DNA of 8,692 bases, taken from NCBI GenBank assembly GCA_016793525.1, contig JAEUJT010000424.1:1-8692 (forward strand), read 5' to 3'. Below, one piece after another: positions 1 through 7,180 of this stretch (the stretch's first letter is position 1; each line of letters opens with the position of its first letter). The translations under genes were made by a program, and so were the position numbers. Below the pieces are notes generated by a model, which was not told the DNA's origin, did no database searches, and saw only the letters and a list, made by a program, of their open reading frames with translations. This stretch comes from Archangium sp. Lineage in GTDB: Bacteria > Myxococcota > Myxococcia > Myxococcales > Myxococcaceae.

Positions 1-3
1 CAC

Positions 4-3000
4 GTGAGCTGCTGGGCCGAAGCGCTGACACCCCGCCGCAGCGCCGAGGAGCCAGGAGCGCTCTCGGTGGTGCTCTTCACCGTCGACAACGAAGGCACCC
101 TCCTCGAGGTGGCGGGCGAGCTGCTGCGCCTGGGGTGCGACCGGCAGTCGCTCCGCGTGGGCGATGCAAAGGGCCCGGTGCGAGGGCTCATCCGCGTCGC
201 CGCGCCGCCGTGGTTCGTCGTCTCGCGCGCGATGGACAGGCTCGACGGCCTCCGCGCCTTCGTGCCCACACCGGCCGGCCAAGACCGAGTGTGGACCGAG
301 CTCGGCTACGCACATCCACTGGACGCGGCCCTCGACGCCCCGGCCAAGGGCATGGTGCTGGTGTGCAGCGAAGGCCCCTGGTGGCGCATCGACGACACGG
401 GCTGGGTCGACGTCGATGCCCTGGTGCAGCCGGCTGGCCTCCCGGTGGCCTCCATCGCCACGGCCACCGACGCGCTGCCGCCCATTCAGGTCGCGCTGCG
501 CCTGGCCCGCTCGGGGAGGAGCGACGCGCCGAGCCTCTTCGTGCTCCGCCCCGACCCGAACGACGCGCGGGGTGCGCCAAAGCACCAGCTCGAGCTGTTG
601 GTGCGCGGCCTGCCGGAGGCCCAACTCGAGCACCTCCTCTTCGCGGTGTCGGGCGACACCGTGCTGCTGCGCGCGCGCCCGGGGCGAGAGGCCTCGACTG
701 AAGCGCTGCCCGGCCTGGCCTTCGCCCACGTGTTGGACATGCCCAACCTCTTCGCGCCGGTGGGGTTGATGGTGGAGCCTCCGCTGCGCCGCGACCGGCT
801 GCGCACGTGGCTGGCGCCCGACCCCGACGTGGTGACGTGGCTCGAGCCGAAGGGCGCTGGCTTCTCGCGCTTCTCCGTCGCCGACTCGGCCTTTCGCCCG
901 CTGACGGAGTGGGTCGACTACGTCATCGACGGAGCCAGTGAGACGCTCTCGGCCTGGGCGCGCTCGGCGACGTTCGACTTCGACGCCTTCGCGGTGGGCT
1001 CCGACGTCGCGCCGGCCGCCCCAGGAGCGCCCACCGACGTCGCCGCACCCAAGCCCGCGCGCCCGCGCAAGCGCACCGACAGCAAACCCCTCACGCCGCG
1101 CGAGCCGAGCGACAGCCCGCGCACGTCGACGCCCACCTTCACCATCGAGGTGCCCACCGGCGCTTCGGAGGTCGAAGCCCACCTCGCCCAACACGAAGCG
1201 GCCTTTCTCGAGCTCGACGCGCCGGCCGACTCCGACGAGCGGCGCAAGGCGTGGGTGGCGCTGGCGGAGCTCTATGCGAAGGCCCAACGCCCGCGCGATG
1301 CAGGCATGGCCTGGGCGCACGCGGTGTGGGAGGCCCCGGCCGACGAGGTGGGCCCCCTCGCGCGGCGCTGGGCGGAGACGGCCGGGGTGCGGCCCGAGTC
1401 CGTGCTGCGCCTGCCCTCCCCCAACGTGGAGCAGACCCGCGCGGCGGTGGCGTGGCTGGTGGGCGCGAGCGACGGCGACATCAACGCGCCGCCCGAATGG
1501 GCCGCGTTTCTCGAGCGCTTCGACGACGACCTCGACGTGCGCAGCCTGTGGCTCGGGCGGGTCGCCGTCTCCCGGTTGGCTGGTGGCGATGCCCTCGGCT
1601 TGGCGCGGGCGAGAGACCGGGTCTTGAGCCGCCTCCAACGCGGGTTGTCGCTGGAGCGCGATGTGCCCCGCCTGATGCGCGTCACCGGGCACATGGGCGC
1701 GGGCGGGAGTGGCACCGAGCGCGCGGCTCGAGTGGGTGCCCAGCTGGAAGGGCTGCTGAAGGCCTTCGACGAGACGCCGCGCAAGCGCTCTCCCCTCGAA
1801 GCACCGCCGCACCTCACCCGCGCGTACGTGCGCTTCGAATTCGCCTGGGGCTTCGCGCGCTTGGGCACCGCTGACCGGGCACAGGCGCTCCGCGACGCCG
1901 CGCTGGCCGCGCTCGACCGCACCCAGCCGGTGCACAACTACCTGTGCCGGGCGTATTCGGCGCGCATCGACCAGGCGCTCGAAGGCGCGTCGCCCGAGAC
2001 GCCGCTGCCCCCCGACGTCAACGCGCTGCTGCCGACGCTCGAGGCCTTCCTCCGCTACAAGGTCGACCGCCTGCGCCAGTCGTCGATGGTGCTGGAGCCC
2101 CAGGAGCGGCTCGACCCCACCGCGCTGTTCTCGCGCTCCAACGCCAACGCGCGAGGGGAAGAGCTGGCGGCGCTGCGCAGCATCTCGGAGCCCTCGGAGC
2201 TGCTGAAGGCCATCGAAGCGCGGGTCTCCGTGGCGGCCGACACCCAGCTGGGGGCCGATGAGCGCGCGCGGCTGCTCGACAGCCTGTTGGACTTTCTGCC
2301 CCACCTGCCTGAGTCGCAGGCGCTGCCGCTCCTCCAGCGCTTCGTGTCGCTCGCCGAGCCGCTGGCGCCGAAGCTGCGCGCGCTGGTGCTGGAAGACGCG
2401 CTGCGCGTGGCCGGCCACTTCGGCCGCACGCCGCTGGTGAAGCAGCTCGTGCTGACGCTGGGCAACCTGCTCAAGGAGCTCGGCGGAGAAGGCGTGGCCG
2501 AGGTGGGCAACACGCTGGTGGTGGGCGTGCGCTCGCTGCGGCGGGTGGGCCTGCGCGACGAGGCGTCGGACCTGCTGACGCGCGCTTCGACGGTGCTGAA
2601 GGGCGACGACGAGAAGACGCTCAACGCGCGGCTCGCGCTGGCGGCGGGCTTTTCGTACCTGGGCCAATTCGCGCTGGCGCAGCCCATCATCGAAGAGGCA
2701 CAGGCGCGGCTGGCGCGGGAATCGGGCATGACCGCGGTCAACCGGCTGTCGCTGACCCGAGCCACTGCGCGGGCGCTGGGCAACGCGGCGACCGAGGTGG
2801 CGCTGCCCGGGCTGTTGCGGCTGGCGCAGCAGCTCCCGTGGATTACCGACAACTTCAACACCAACGACTCCTTCTGCCTCTCGGTGGTGAAGTTCGCCGA
2901 CGCGCTGGTGCTGGGCCACGTGGGCGACGACCTGACGTTGAACGAGACGACGCGCCGCTTCTTGGAGGAAGACGAGTACCTCGTTCGTCGACGTGTGCAC

Positions 3001-3033
3001 CGCGATGTGGCAAGCGCTGAAGGGCTTTCATGA
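4..3033 (+). CDS. Large TPR-like repeat protein, putative ternary-system (bpX/fvmX-type) component
   Basis: A 1009-residue protein whose activity I do not recognise. Residues about 20-325 form a globular domain with short hydrophobic strands and paired aromatics (GPWWRI near residue 124). Residues about 334-380 are a Pro/Ala/Arg/Ser-rich linker. From about 394 to the end the protein is almost all amphipathic helix, beginning with a TPR-like pair around 394-440 (AWVALAELYAKAQRPRDAG). There is no signal peptide or membrane segment, so it is probably a cytoplasmic scaffold. It overlaps the MoxR ATPase gene by 4 bp, which implies joint translation and probably a complex. The reading frame is open to base 1, but the GTG at 4 lies in GTGA, where TGA (5-7) could end an upstream gene; that supports GTG as the true start. 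Large unclassified proteins beside MoxR in Myxococcota often belong to the MoxR-vWA ternary systems. That family assignment is inference from context and general look, not from a recognised motif. The gene itself is secure. Confidence 0.85.
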   Translation: MSCWAEALTPRRSAEEPGALSVVLFTVDNEGTLLEVAGELLRLGCDRQSLRVGDAKGPVRGLIRVAAPPWFVVSRAMDRLDGLRAFVPTPAGQDRVWTELGYAHPLDAALDAPAKGMVLVCSEGPWWRIDDTGWVDVDALVQPAGLPVASIATATDALPPIQVALRLARSGRSDAPSLFVLRPDPNDARGAPKHQLELLVRGLPEAQLEHLLFAVSGDTVLLRARPGREASTEALPGLAFAHVLDMPNLFAPVGLMVEPPLRRDRLRTWLAPDPDVVTWLEPKGAGFSRFSVADSAFRPLTEWVDYVIDGASETLSAWARSATFDFDAFAVGSDVAPAAPGAPTDVAAPKPARPRKRTDSKPLTPREPSDSPRTSTPTFTIEVPTGASEVEAHLAQHEAAFLELDAPADSDERRKAWVALAELYAKAQRPRDAGMAWAHAVWEAPADEVGPLARRWAETAGVRPESVLRLPSPNVEQTRAAVAWLVGASDGDINAPPEWAAFLERFDDDLDVRSLWLGRVAVSRLAGGDALGLARARDRVLSRLQRGLSLERDVPRLMRVTGHMGAGGSGTERAARVGAQLEGLLKAFDETPRKRSPLEAPPHLTRAYVRFEFAWGFARLGTADRAQALRDAALAALDRTQPVHNYLCRAYSARIDQALEGASPETPLPPDVNALLPTLEAFLRYKVDRLRQSSMVLEPQERLDPTALFSRSNANARGEELAALRSISEPSELLKAIEARVSVAADTQLGADERARLLDSLLDFLPHLPESQALPLLQRFVSLAEPLAPKLRALVLEDALRVAGHFGRTPLVKQLVLTLGNLLKELGGEGVAEVGNTLVVGVRSLRRVGLRDEASDLLTRASTVLKGDDEKTLNARLALAAGFSYLGQFALAQPIIEEAQARLARESGMTAVNRLSLTRATARALGNAATEVALPGLLRLAQQLPWITDNFNTNDSFCLSVVKFADALVLGHVGDDLTLNETTRRFLEEDEYLVRRRVHRDVASAEGLS

Positions 3034-4055
3034 CCACCATGCCCAGCGCGAAAAAAGAGCCGCTCGACGCCATCGCCGATTTGACGCTCGAGCAGTTGCA
3101 GGGCGAGTCGCAGGCGCTGCGGGAGCGCATCAACCGCTTCCGCTTGGCGCTGGGCCGGCACTTCGTCGACAAGCAACAGCTCATCGACGTGATGACGGTG
3201 GCGGCGGTGGCGCAGGAGCCGCTGCTGCTGGTGGGGCCTCCAGGCACGGCGAAGTCAGACCTGGTGGTGAAGTTCAAAGACGCGCTGGGGCTCGAGAACA
3301 CCGACGTCTTCGAATACCTGCTGACGCGCTTCACCGAGCCCAGCGAGGTGCTTGGGCCCATCGACATCAACGAGCTGCGCCAGGGCCGCTACCTGCGCCG
3401 CGAGCGGGGCAAGTTGCCCACCGCGCGCATGGTGTTCCTCGACGAAATCTTCAAGGCGAGCTCGGCGATTCTCAACGCGCTGCTCACCGTCATCAACGAG
3501 CGAAAGTTCTACCAAGACGGCGTGCCGGTGCCGGTGAAGCTGAAGATTCTCTTCGCGGCGACGAATGAAATTCCCGAGCAGTCTGAGCTGGGCGCGCTGA
3601 AAGACCGCTTCGTGCTCAAGGTGGCGTGCCGCTCGGTGCAAGAGACGCACTTCCTCGAGCTCATCGATGCGGGCGTGGAGTCGCACACCAACAAAGACCT
3701 GAATCGCAAGCCGTGGGCCGAGGGGCTGGCCACGCTCGACGACATGCTCAAGGCGCACCGCTACCTGACGCTGATGATGGCGCGCAAGGAGCCGAAAGAC
3801 CGCGAGCTGTTCTTCCGCGACGAGGTGATGCGCGAGTTCCGACGGGTGGTGCGCACGCTGGTGCGCGAAGACGAGGTCTTCGTGTCAGACCGAAAGCTCA
3901 TCAAGCTGTACCGGCTCTTGCGGGCGCGCGCGTGGGTGGTGCACGGCGGCGCGGTGGAGCGCGAAGACCTGCAGATGCTGGCCTACCTCGGCGAGACGCG
4001 CGACGAAATCGACGTGCTCGAAGAGAAGGTGCCGCGGCTGCTGGGGCTCAGTTAG
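3030..4055 (+). CDS. MoxR-family AAA+ ATPase, RavA-like
   Basis: A 341-residue AAA+ ATPase that should hydrolyse ATP as a ring and remodel or load a partner protein. Visible motifs are Walker A GPPGTAKS (69-76), Walker B VFLDE followed by IFKAS (135-144), sensor 1 Asn in AATNE (N179) and an arginine finger in KDRF (R193). FLDEIFKA...LLTVINER is the pattern of the RavA branch of MoxR. The C-terminal lid (about 285-335) carries the typical VSDRK..K..RLL segment. E. coli RavA is about 500 residues with an extra C-terminal LARA domain; that part is absent here. The ATG overlaps the preceding stop (ATGA, 3030-3033), with a GAAGGG-like ribosome site just upstream; a second in-frame ATG at 3039 is possible. 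MoxR proteins normally act with a vWA-domain partner, and none is encoded here. It is the last gene of its operon, since the next gene is convergent. Confidence 0.95.
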   Translation: MTTMPSAKKEPLDAIADLTLEQLQGESQALRERINRFRLALGRHFVDKQQLIDVMTVAAVAQEPLLLVGPPGTAKSDLVVKFKDALGLENTDVFEYLLTRFTEPSEVLGPIDINELRQGRYLRRERGKLPTARMVFLDEIFKASSAILNALLTVINERKFYQDGVPVPVKLKILFAATNEIPEQSELGALKDRFVLKVACRSVQETHFLELIDAGVESHTNKDLNRKPWAEGLATLDDMLKAHRYLTLMMARKEPKDRELFFRDEVMREFRRVVRTLVREDEVFVSDRKLIKLYRLLRARAWVVHGGAVEREDLQMLAYLGETRDEIDVLEEKVPRLLGLS

Positions 4056-4088
4056 CGCCAGCCAGCCTGACGTGCTCACTCCGAGCGG

Positions 4089-5045
4089 TCACTCCGGGTC
4101 GGGAATCGGCTCCTCGTCGACGACTTCATCTTCCTCGTGGGCCTCGTGGACTTCGTCGTGGCTCTCGGGCGGCGTGGGCTTCGACTCGGCGGCGGCGCCT
4201 TCGGCGGGCAACACGTACCACTGGCGGCCCTGCTGCTGGCGGGTGAGGAGGCCCTCTTTCTCGAGCGCCTCGAGCAACCGGGAGAACGTCGAGAAGCCGT
4301 GGTCGCGCTCGTCGAAGTCGGGCTGCTTGCGAACGATGGCTTCTTTGAGGAACGACGGGTTCACCGGGCCGGTGGCGCGGGCGAGCAGGTTGGCGACGAT
4401 TTCGCGGGCGATGGCCGGCATCTCTCCGCGCTTGCCTCCTCCGCCACCACCACCGCTGCGGGGCTCACGCTCGGACCGGCCGCTGCCTCCACGGCGCGAC
4501 GACGAAGGTGCGTGTGAGCGCTCTTCGCGGTTGCGGCCGGAGCCCTCGGGCTGCTTCAGGTAGATGAACTCGTCACAGGCCTTCACGAAGAAGGGCGAGG
4601 TGGAGTCCTTCACCGCCAGGCCGATGACGTAGCGGTCGTTCTCGCGCAGCTTGTACGCGAGGGGGCAGAAGTCGCTGTCGCCCGAGGCGATGACGAAGGT
4701 GTCGATGTGCTCGCGCGCGTAGCAGAGCTCGAGCGCGTCGATGACGAGGCGCATGTCGGCGCCGTTTTTCCCCGCGCGGGTCGAGGGCGGCACGTCGACC
4801 AGCTCAACGCCCCACTCGTGCAGGTTGCCCTTGGCGTCGCCGAAGCGCGACCAGTTGCAGTACGCGCGGCGGAAAATGACTTTGCCCTTCTCGAGAAGGC
4901 GGTCGAGCGGCGGCTGGAGGTCGAACGAAGCGGGCGTGATGCCCGTATTGGTCACCAGGTTCTCGAAGTCGATGAACAAGGCGATGCGGCGCTCTTTGGT
5001 ATCGGGCACCGAAGGCGCATGACACGCGCGCCCCTCGCCGTCCAT
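4089..5045 (-). CDS. NYN-domain putative ribonuclease with C-terminal LOTUS (OST-HTH) domain
   Basis: A 318-residue cytoplasmic protein. Residues about 19-165 form a NYN domain (PIN-like nuclease fold, LabA/DUF88 group). The acidic metal-site set is visible: D26 and N29 in FIDFEN, D97 in KNGAD, D103, and D123/D125 in SGDSDF, so the nuclease site looks intact. Residues about 166-208 are an Arg/Ser/Gly linker with a Gly run, suited to RNA contact. Residues about 209-282 look like a LOTUS/OST-HTH winged helix, with the pattern PVNPSFLKEAIVRKQPDFDE followed by a region ending in WYVLP. The last 35 residues are a Glu/Asp-rich tail. NYN plus LOTUS is a known bacterial architecture; LOTUS domains bind RNA, so structured-RNA cleavage or binding is likely but the target is unknown. 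The ATG lies 2 bp after the stop of the exported protein's gene, with GGAG five bases upstream. The gene is convergent with the MoxR operon. Confidence 0.92.
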   Translation of the reverse strand: MDGEGRACHAPSVPDTKERRIALFIDFENLVTNTGITPASFDLQPPLDRLLEKGKVIFRRAYCNWSRFGDAKGNLHEWGVELVDVPPSTRAGKNGADMRLVIDALELCYAREHIDTFVIASGDSDFCPLAYKLRENDRYVIGLAVKDSTSPFFVKACDEFIYLKQPEGSGRNREERSHAPSSSRRGGSGRSEREPRSGGGGGGGKRGEMPAIAREIVANLLARATGPVNPSFLKEAIVRKQPDFDERDHGFSTFSRLLEALEKEGLLTRQQQGRQWYVLPAEGAAAESKPTPPESHDEVHEAHEEDEVVDEEPIPDPE

Positions 5046-5047
5046 GG

Positions 5048-6010
5048 TTACTCCGGAAGCATGGCGTACGCCGGGTCACGTCGGAGCGCGGCCTCGACGC
5101 TGTCGCTGAAGGCGTCGATTTCAGCTGGGCCGGCATCGGGCAGCCGGTAGAGCGCCACCATGCGGAGCCTGAGCTCGGACTGGAGCTCAGCCGGCACGGC
5201 GAACGAGACCCACAGGTGTGAGGCCTGCGAAAAGTCGCGGGGGGGGTCCACCAGAGGGAAGAGCGCCCCATTGGCCTTCACGACGACCCCTCCATCGCCG
5301 TACCAGCGGTACTGAAGGAGCGTCGGCGTGTCGTCGGGCACGAAGTCGGCGGGCGTATTGCCCGCGTAGAACGAGCGCACGACCCCGCCGTGCAACAGGC
5401 CTGGCTCGTAGAAGACCTCGGTGCGCCCGTTGATTATCCCTCGCAGGTGCACGCCGAACACGTAGCGCGAGCGGCCTCCGCCGAAGCTCTTCTGCCGCAC
5501 CACGAGGAACAGCACGTGGGGCGTATCGGTGAGGCCGGCCTTCAGCGCCGTCACCGCGGGTTGATTCGTATAGACGTACACCTCGTTGTGCTCCGCGTTG
5601 CGGCCAACGCCGTCGTCGAAGAGGTACGGCCGTCGGCTCTCCACACCCTGCCCGATGGGCCCGAAGCCCGCTGCGCTCGCCACCGGCGCCCACGACGCCA
5701 CCCGGCCCGCATCGTCGAGCGCCACGCCGCGGCGGGAGTCGAGGTGCAGCAACAAGTCGCCCAGCAGAGGCAGCAGCGCGATGGCCGCGTCGGGCGACAG
5801 GCCGGCATCGTCGAGCGCCCCAGCGTCGCTGACGGAGCCCGGGGGCTGGCACTGGCCGTCGAGGCACACCCAGCCGTCGTGGCACTCCGAAGGAACGCGA
5901 CAGGTGAAGGTGGCGGCGTCGAAGCGCACCGTGGCGCCGGTGCACGCCACGCCCGCGGCGAGCACGACGCTCAGCGCGCGGGAGGCCCATTTTTCGGCGG
6001 CAGACGACAT
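5048..6010 (-). CDS. Secreted/lipoprotein-like protein with Cys module and concanavalin/LamG-like domain
   Basis: A 320-residue exported protein of unknown role. I place the start at the ATG at 6010. The frame is open back to a GTG at 6166, but those 52 extra residues look unstructured, whereas the ATG gives a signal peptide directly (SRALSVVLAAGVAC). Cys23 follows GVA, a weak lipobox, so it is either a lipoprotein or cleaved by signal peptidase I at AGVA. A compact cysteine module follows (C37, C43, C49, C54; C-x5-C-x5-C-x4-C, ending DGWVCLDGQC), a style common in Myxococcota envelope proteins. After an Asp/Ala-rich linker, residues about 80-320 have the layout of a concanavalin-A/LamG-like beta-sandwich: LHLDSRRGV...GRVASW near its start, RPYLFDDG after it, and an end pattern of ALYRLPDAGPAEIDAF matching the usual 'decoration plus final helix' of such domains. 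The fold is inferred from this pattern. No ribosome site is obvious. It is coupled to the downstream NYN gene. Confidence 0.82.
   Translation of the reverse strand: MSSAAEKWASRALSVVLAAGVACTGATVRFDAATFTCRVPSECHDGWVCLDGQCQPPGSVSDAGALDDAGLSPDAAIALLPLLGDLLLHLDSRRGVALDDAGRVASWAPVASAAGFGPIGQGVESRRPYLFDDGVGRNAEHNEVYVYTNQPAVTALKAGLTDTPHVLFLVVRQKSFGGGRSRYVFGVHLRGIINGRTEVFYEPGLLHGGVVRSFYAGNTPADFVPDDTPTLLQYRWYGDGGVVVKANGALFPLVDPPRDFSQASHLWVSFAVPAELQSELRLRMVALYRLPDAGPAEIDAFSDSVEAALRRDPAYAMLPE
5051..5054 (-). promoter_or_regulatory. Ribosome binding site of the NYN gene inside the upstream gene
   Basis: On the minus strand GGAG overlaps the last sense codon (GAG) of the exported protein's gene, followed by its TAA, two C residues and the ATG of the NYN gene. 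The spacing of five bases is normal. The arrangement makes ribosomes ending the first gene able to start the second, i.e. translational coupling. Confidence 0.65.
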
Positions 6011-6046
6011 GGTGCTGGGCACAGTGTGAAGCACCGGGCGCCCAGC
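6011..6046 (-). promoter_or_regulatory. Two overlapping inverted repeats next to the start of the exported-protein gene
   Basis: GGTGCT (6011-6016) is the reverse complement of AGCACC (6030-6035), and GCTGGGC (6014-6020) of GCCCAGC (6040-6046). The two stems share bases, so a transcript could form only one at a time. The first ends directly against the ATG at 6010, where no Shine-Dalgarno sequence is visible. A translational switch is possible, but short GC-rich stems arise easily by chance. Confidence 0.25.
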
Positions 6047-6079
6047 GTCGATGCTCGAAGCGGAAGAACCGACCCGACC

Positions 6080-6097
6080 GGCGAATGAGCGTTCGCC
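6080..6097 (-). other. Small hairpin in the gap between the QorB-like gene and the exported-protein gene
   Basis: GGCGAA (6080-6085) pairs with TTCGCC (6092-6097) across a 6-base loop. There is no T-run on either side, so it is a poor intrinsic terminator. It could be a weak transcription boundary or chance. Apart from this and the repeats near 6011-6046, I see nothing firm in 6011-6232, although the promoter for the two-gene unit should lie here unless it is read from the QorB-like gene. Confidence 0.2.
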
Positions 6098-6232
6098 CGA
6101 CGCGGCTCGCCCCAAACGGGCCGGTACGTGTTCGGGTGACGATGCACTCACGATGTCGGCCTTCACGCGCAGCTCCGACGCGCCCAGAGCAGCGCCTTCG
6201 CTCCGGTCAGCCGCCCTGGGAGGCCTTCAGCG

Positions 6233-7117
6233 TTATGCCCCGGTGAGCGCGGCGCGGTTGGCCTTGAAGAAATCGCGCATCGATTGCGCGGGCTGCCCCG
6301 TGAGCTCCTCCACCGCGCGGCTGACGTGGGCCAGGTCACCTTGAGCGATGGCCACATCGAATGACACGAGCAAGTCGGCCACCGGAGGCGGCAACCCGTG
6401 CTGCACCATGCCCACCTTCAACGCCGCGGGCTCCAACGGCACGTGCGTCACCGGCTTCTCAGTCACCTCGGCGAGGAGCGCCGCCACGTCGGCCGAGCTG
6501 AGCGCCTGTGGGCCCGTCACCTCGAGCGTGCGGGTGCCCTCGAAGGTGCTGGCGAGCGCGGCAGCGGCTGCCCGCGCGCAGTCTTCGCGGGTGATGAGGC
6601 TGACGCGCCCCTGCCCGCGTGCGTCGACGAGCTGCCCCTGCTTCACGGCGCCGGCATACGTGGGCACCGCGAGGTCGACGTACATCGTGTTGCGCAGCGC
6701 GGTGAAGCCGAGGCCCGACGCCTTGAGCGCCGCCTCGGTCTCGCGGTGGTCGTTCGCGATGGAAATGGGCGACTTCGGGTGCGGGTTGGCGAGCGAGGTG
6801 TAGACGACGTGTTTCACGGTACCCGACGCGCGGATCAGCTCGATGGCTTTCTTGTGCTGCTCCAGTCGGCGGCCGGGGCGGTCGACGGCGTCGGTGCTGA
6901 TCAACAGCACCCGCTCGACCCCCTTGAGCGCAGCGGAGAACGCGGCTGCGTTGTCGAAGTCGGCCTGGCGCACGTCGACCCCGCGCTTGGCGAACGACTC
7001 GAGCTTCACCGGCGTGCGGGTGGCGGCGACGATGGGCCCGGCTTTTGACTCGAGCAGCAGCTCGAGAACGCGGCGGCCGAGCTGACCTGAAGCACCAGTG
7101 ACGAGAAGGGGAGGCAT
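6233..7117 (-). CDS. QorB-like NAD(P)H:quinone oxidoreductase / NmrA-like atypical SDR
   Basis: A 294-residue soluble Rossmann-fold protein. The N-terminal dinucleotide-binding motif is TGASGQLG (G8, G11, G14), with R34 after the second strand, then QADFDN (51-56), LLIST (71-75), YTSL (106-109), H124/E126 and RN (142-143). This order closely follows E. coli QorB (YtfG, 286 residues): TGATGQLG, RQADY, LLISS, YTSL, ADEHIETE and LLRN all have counterparts. QorB reduces quinones with NADPH; NmrA-like relatives may instead only sense NAD(P)(H), so the substrate is uncertain. I chose the ATG at 7117, which has GGAG nine bases upstream and begins right at the Rossmann strand; a TTG at 7132 would add five residues. 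The gene is divergent from a LysR regulator, the usual layout for a regulator controlling a small oxidoreductase. No strong terminator follows it. Confidence 0.92.
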   Translation of the reverse strand: MPPLLVTGASGQLGRRVLELLLESKAGPIVAATRTPVKLESFAKRGVDVRQADFDNAAAFSAALKGVERVLLISTDAVDRPGRRLEQHKKAIELIRASGTVKHVVYTSLANPHPKSPISIANDHRETEAALKASGLGFTALRNTMYVDLAVPTYAGAVKQGQLVDARGQGRVSLITREDCARAAAAALASTFEGTRTLEVTGPQALSSADVAALLAEVTEKPVTHVPLEPAALKVGMVQHGLPPPVADLLVSFDVAIAQGDLAHVSRAVEELTGQPAQSMRDFFKANRAALTGA

Positions 7118-7161
7118 GGGTGACGGCTCCAAACGACGAGGTGGTGTGCAGGTATGGTGCC

Positions 7162-7177
7162 GTTCCGAATTCGGTAC
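7162..7177. promoter_or_regulatory. Candidate LysR operator (T-N11-A palindrome) in the divergent gap
   Basis: GTTCCGAATTCGGTAC is a 16-bp inverted repeat with a single mismatched pair and a perfect 10-bp core, CCGAATTCGG (7165-7174). T7164 and A7176 are separated by exactly 11 bases, the LysR-box signature. It sits 45 bp from the QorB-like start and 41 bp before the LysR start, where autorepression and control of the divergent gene would be expected. Binding is inferred; the symmetry is directly visible. Confidence 0.6.
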
Positions 7178-7180
7178 AAT
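7175..7180 (+). promoter_or_regulatory. Candidate -10 element for the LysR gene
   Basis: TACAAT matches the sigma-70 -10 consensus at five of six positions and would give a leader of about 30 nt before the ATG. The base 17 bp upstream offers only a poor -35 (GTATGG). The element overlaps the edge of the palindromic operator, so bound regulator would block it, consistent with autorepression. Confidence 0.35.

Noticed and set aside
135..1937. Several 100-230 codon frames on both strands inside the first gene
   Set aside because: Arg/Ala/Pro-rich shadow frames typical of high-GC DNA; the frame from 4 is continuous over 1009 codons.
2055..3176. A 373-codon open frame on the minus strand antisense to the large repeat protein and the MoxR start
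   Set aside because: Its translation is Ser/Arg/Ala-rich with no domain texture. It is explained by the third-position GC bias of the real + strand genes, which suppresses stops on the opposite strand.
3030..4055. Calling the ATPase RavA itself
   Set aside because: It lacks the C-terminal LARA region, and no ViaA-like vWA partner is in the window, so only the subfamily is claimed.
4056..4088. Possible bidirectional terminator between the convergent genes
   Set aside because: Only a repeated CACTCCG and a 3-bp stem (CCGAGCGG) are present; no stable hairpin or T-run is visible.
6233..7117. Assigning the oxidoreductase as an NmrA-type redox sensor rather than an enzyme
   Set aside because: The whole motif order follows QorB closely, so the quinone reductase reading is preferred, though the substrate is not proven.
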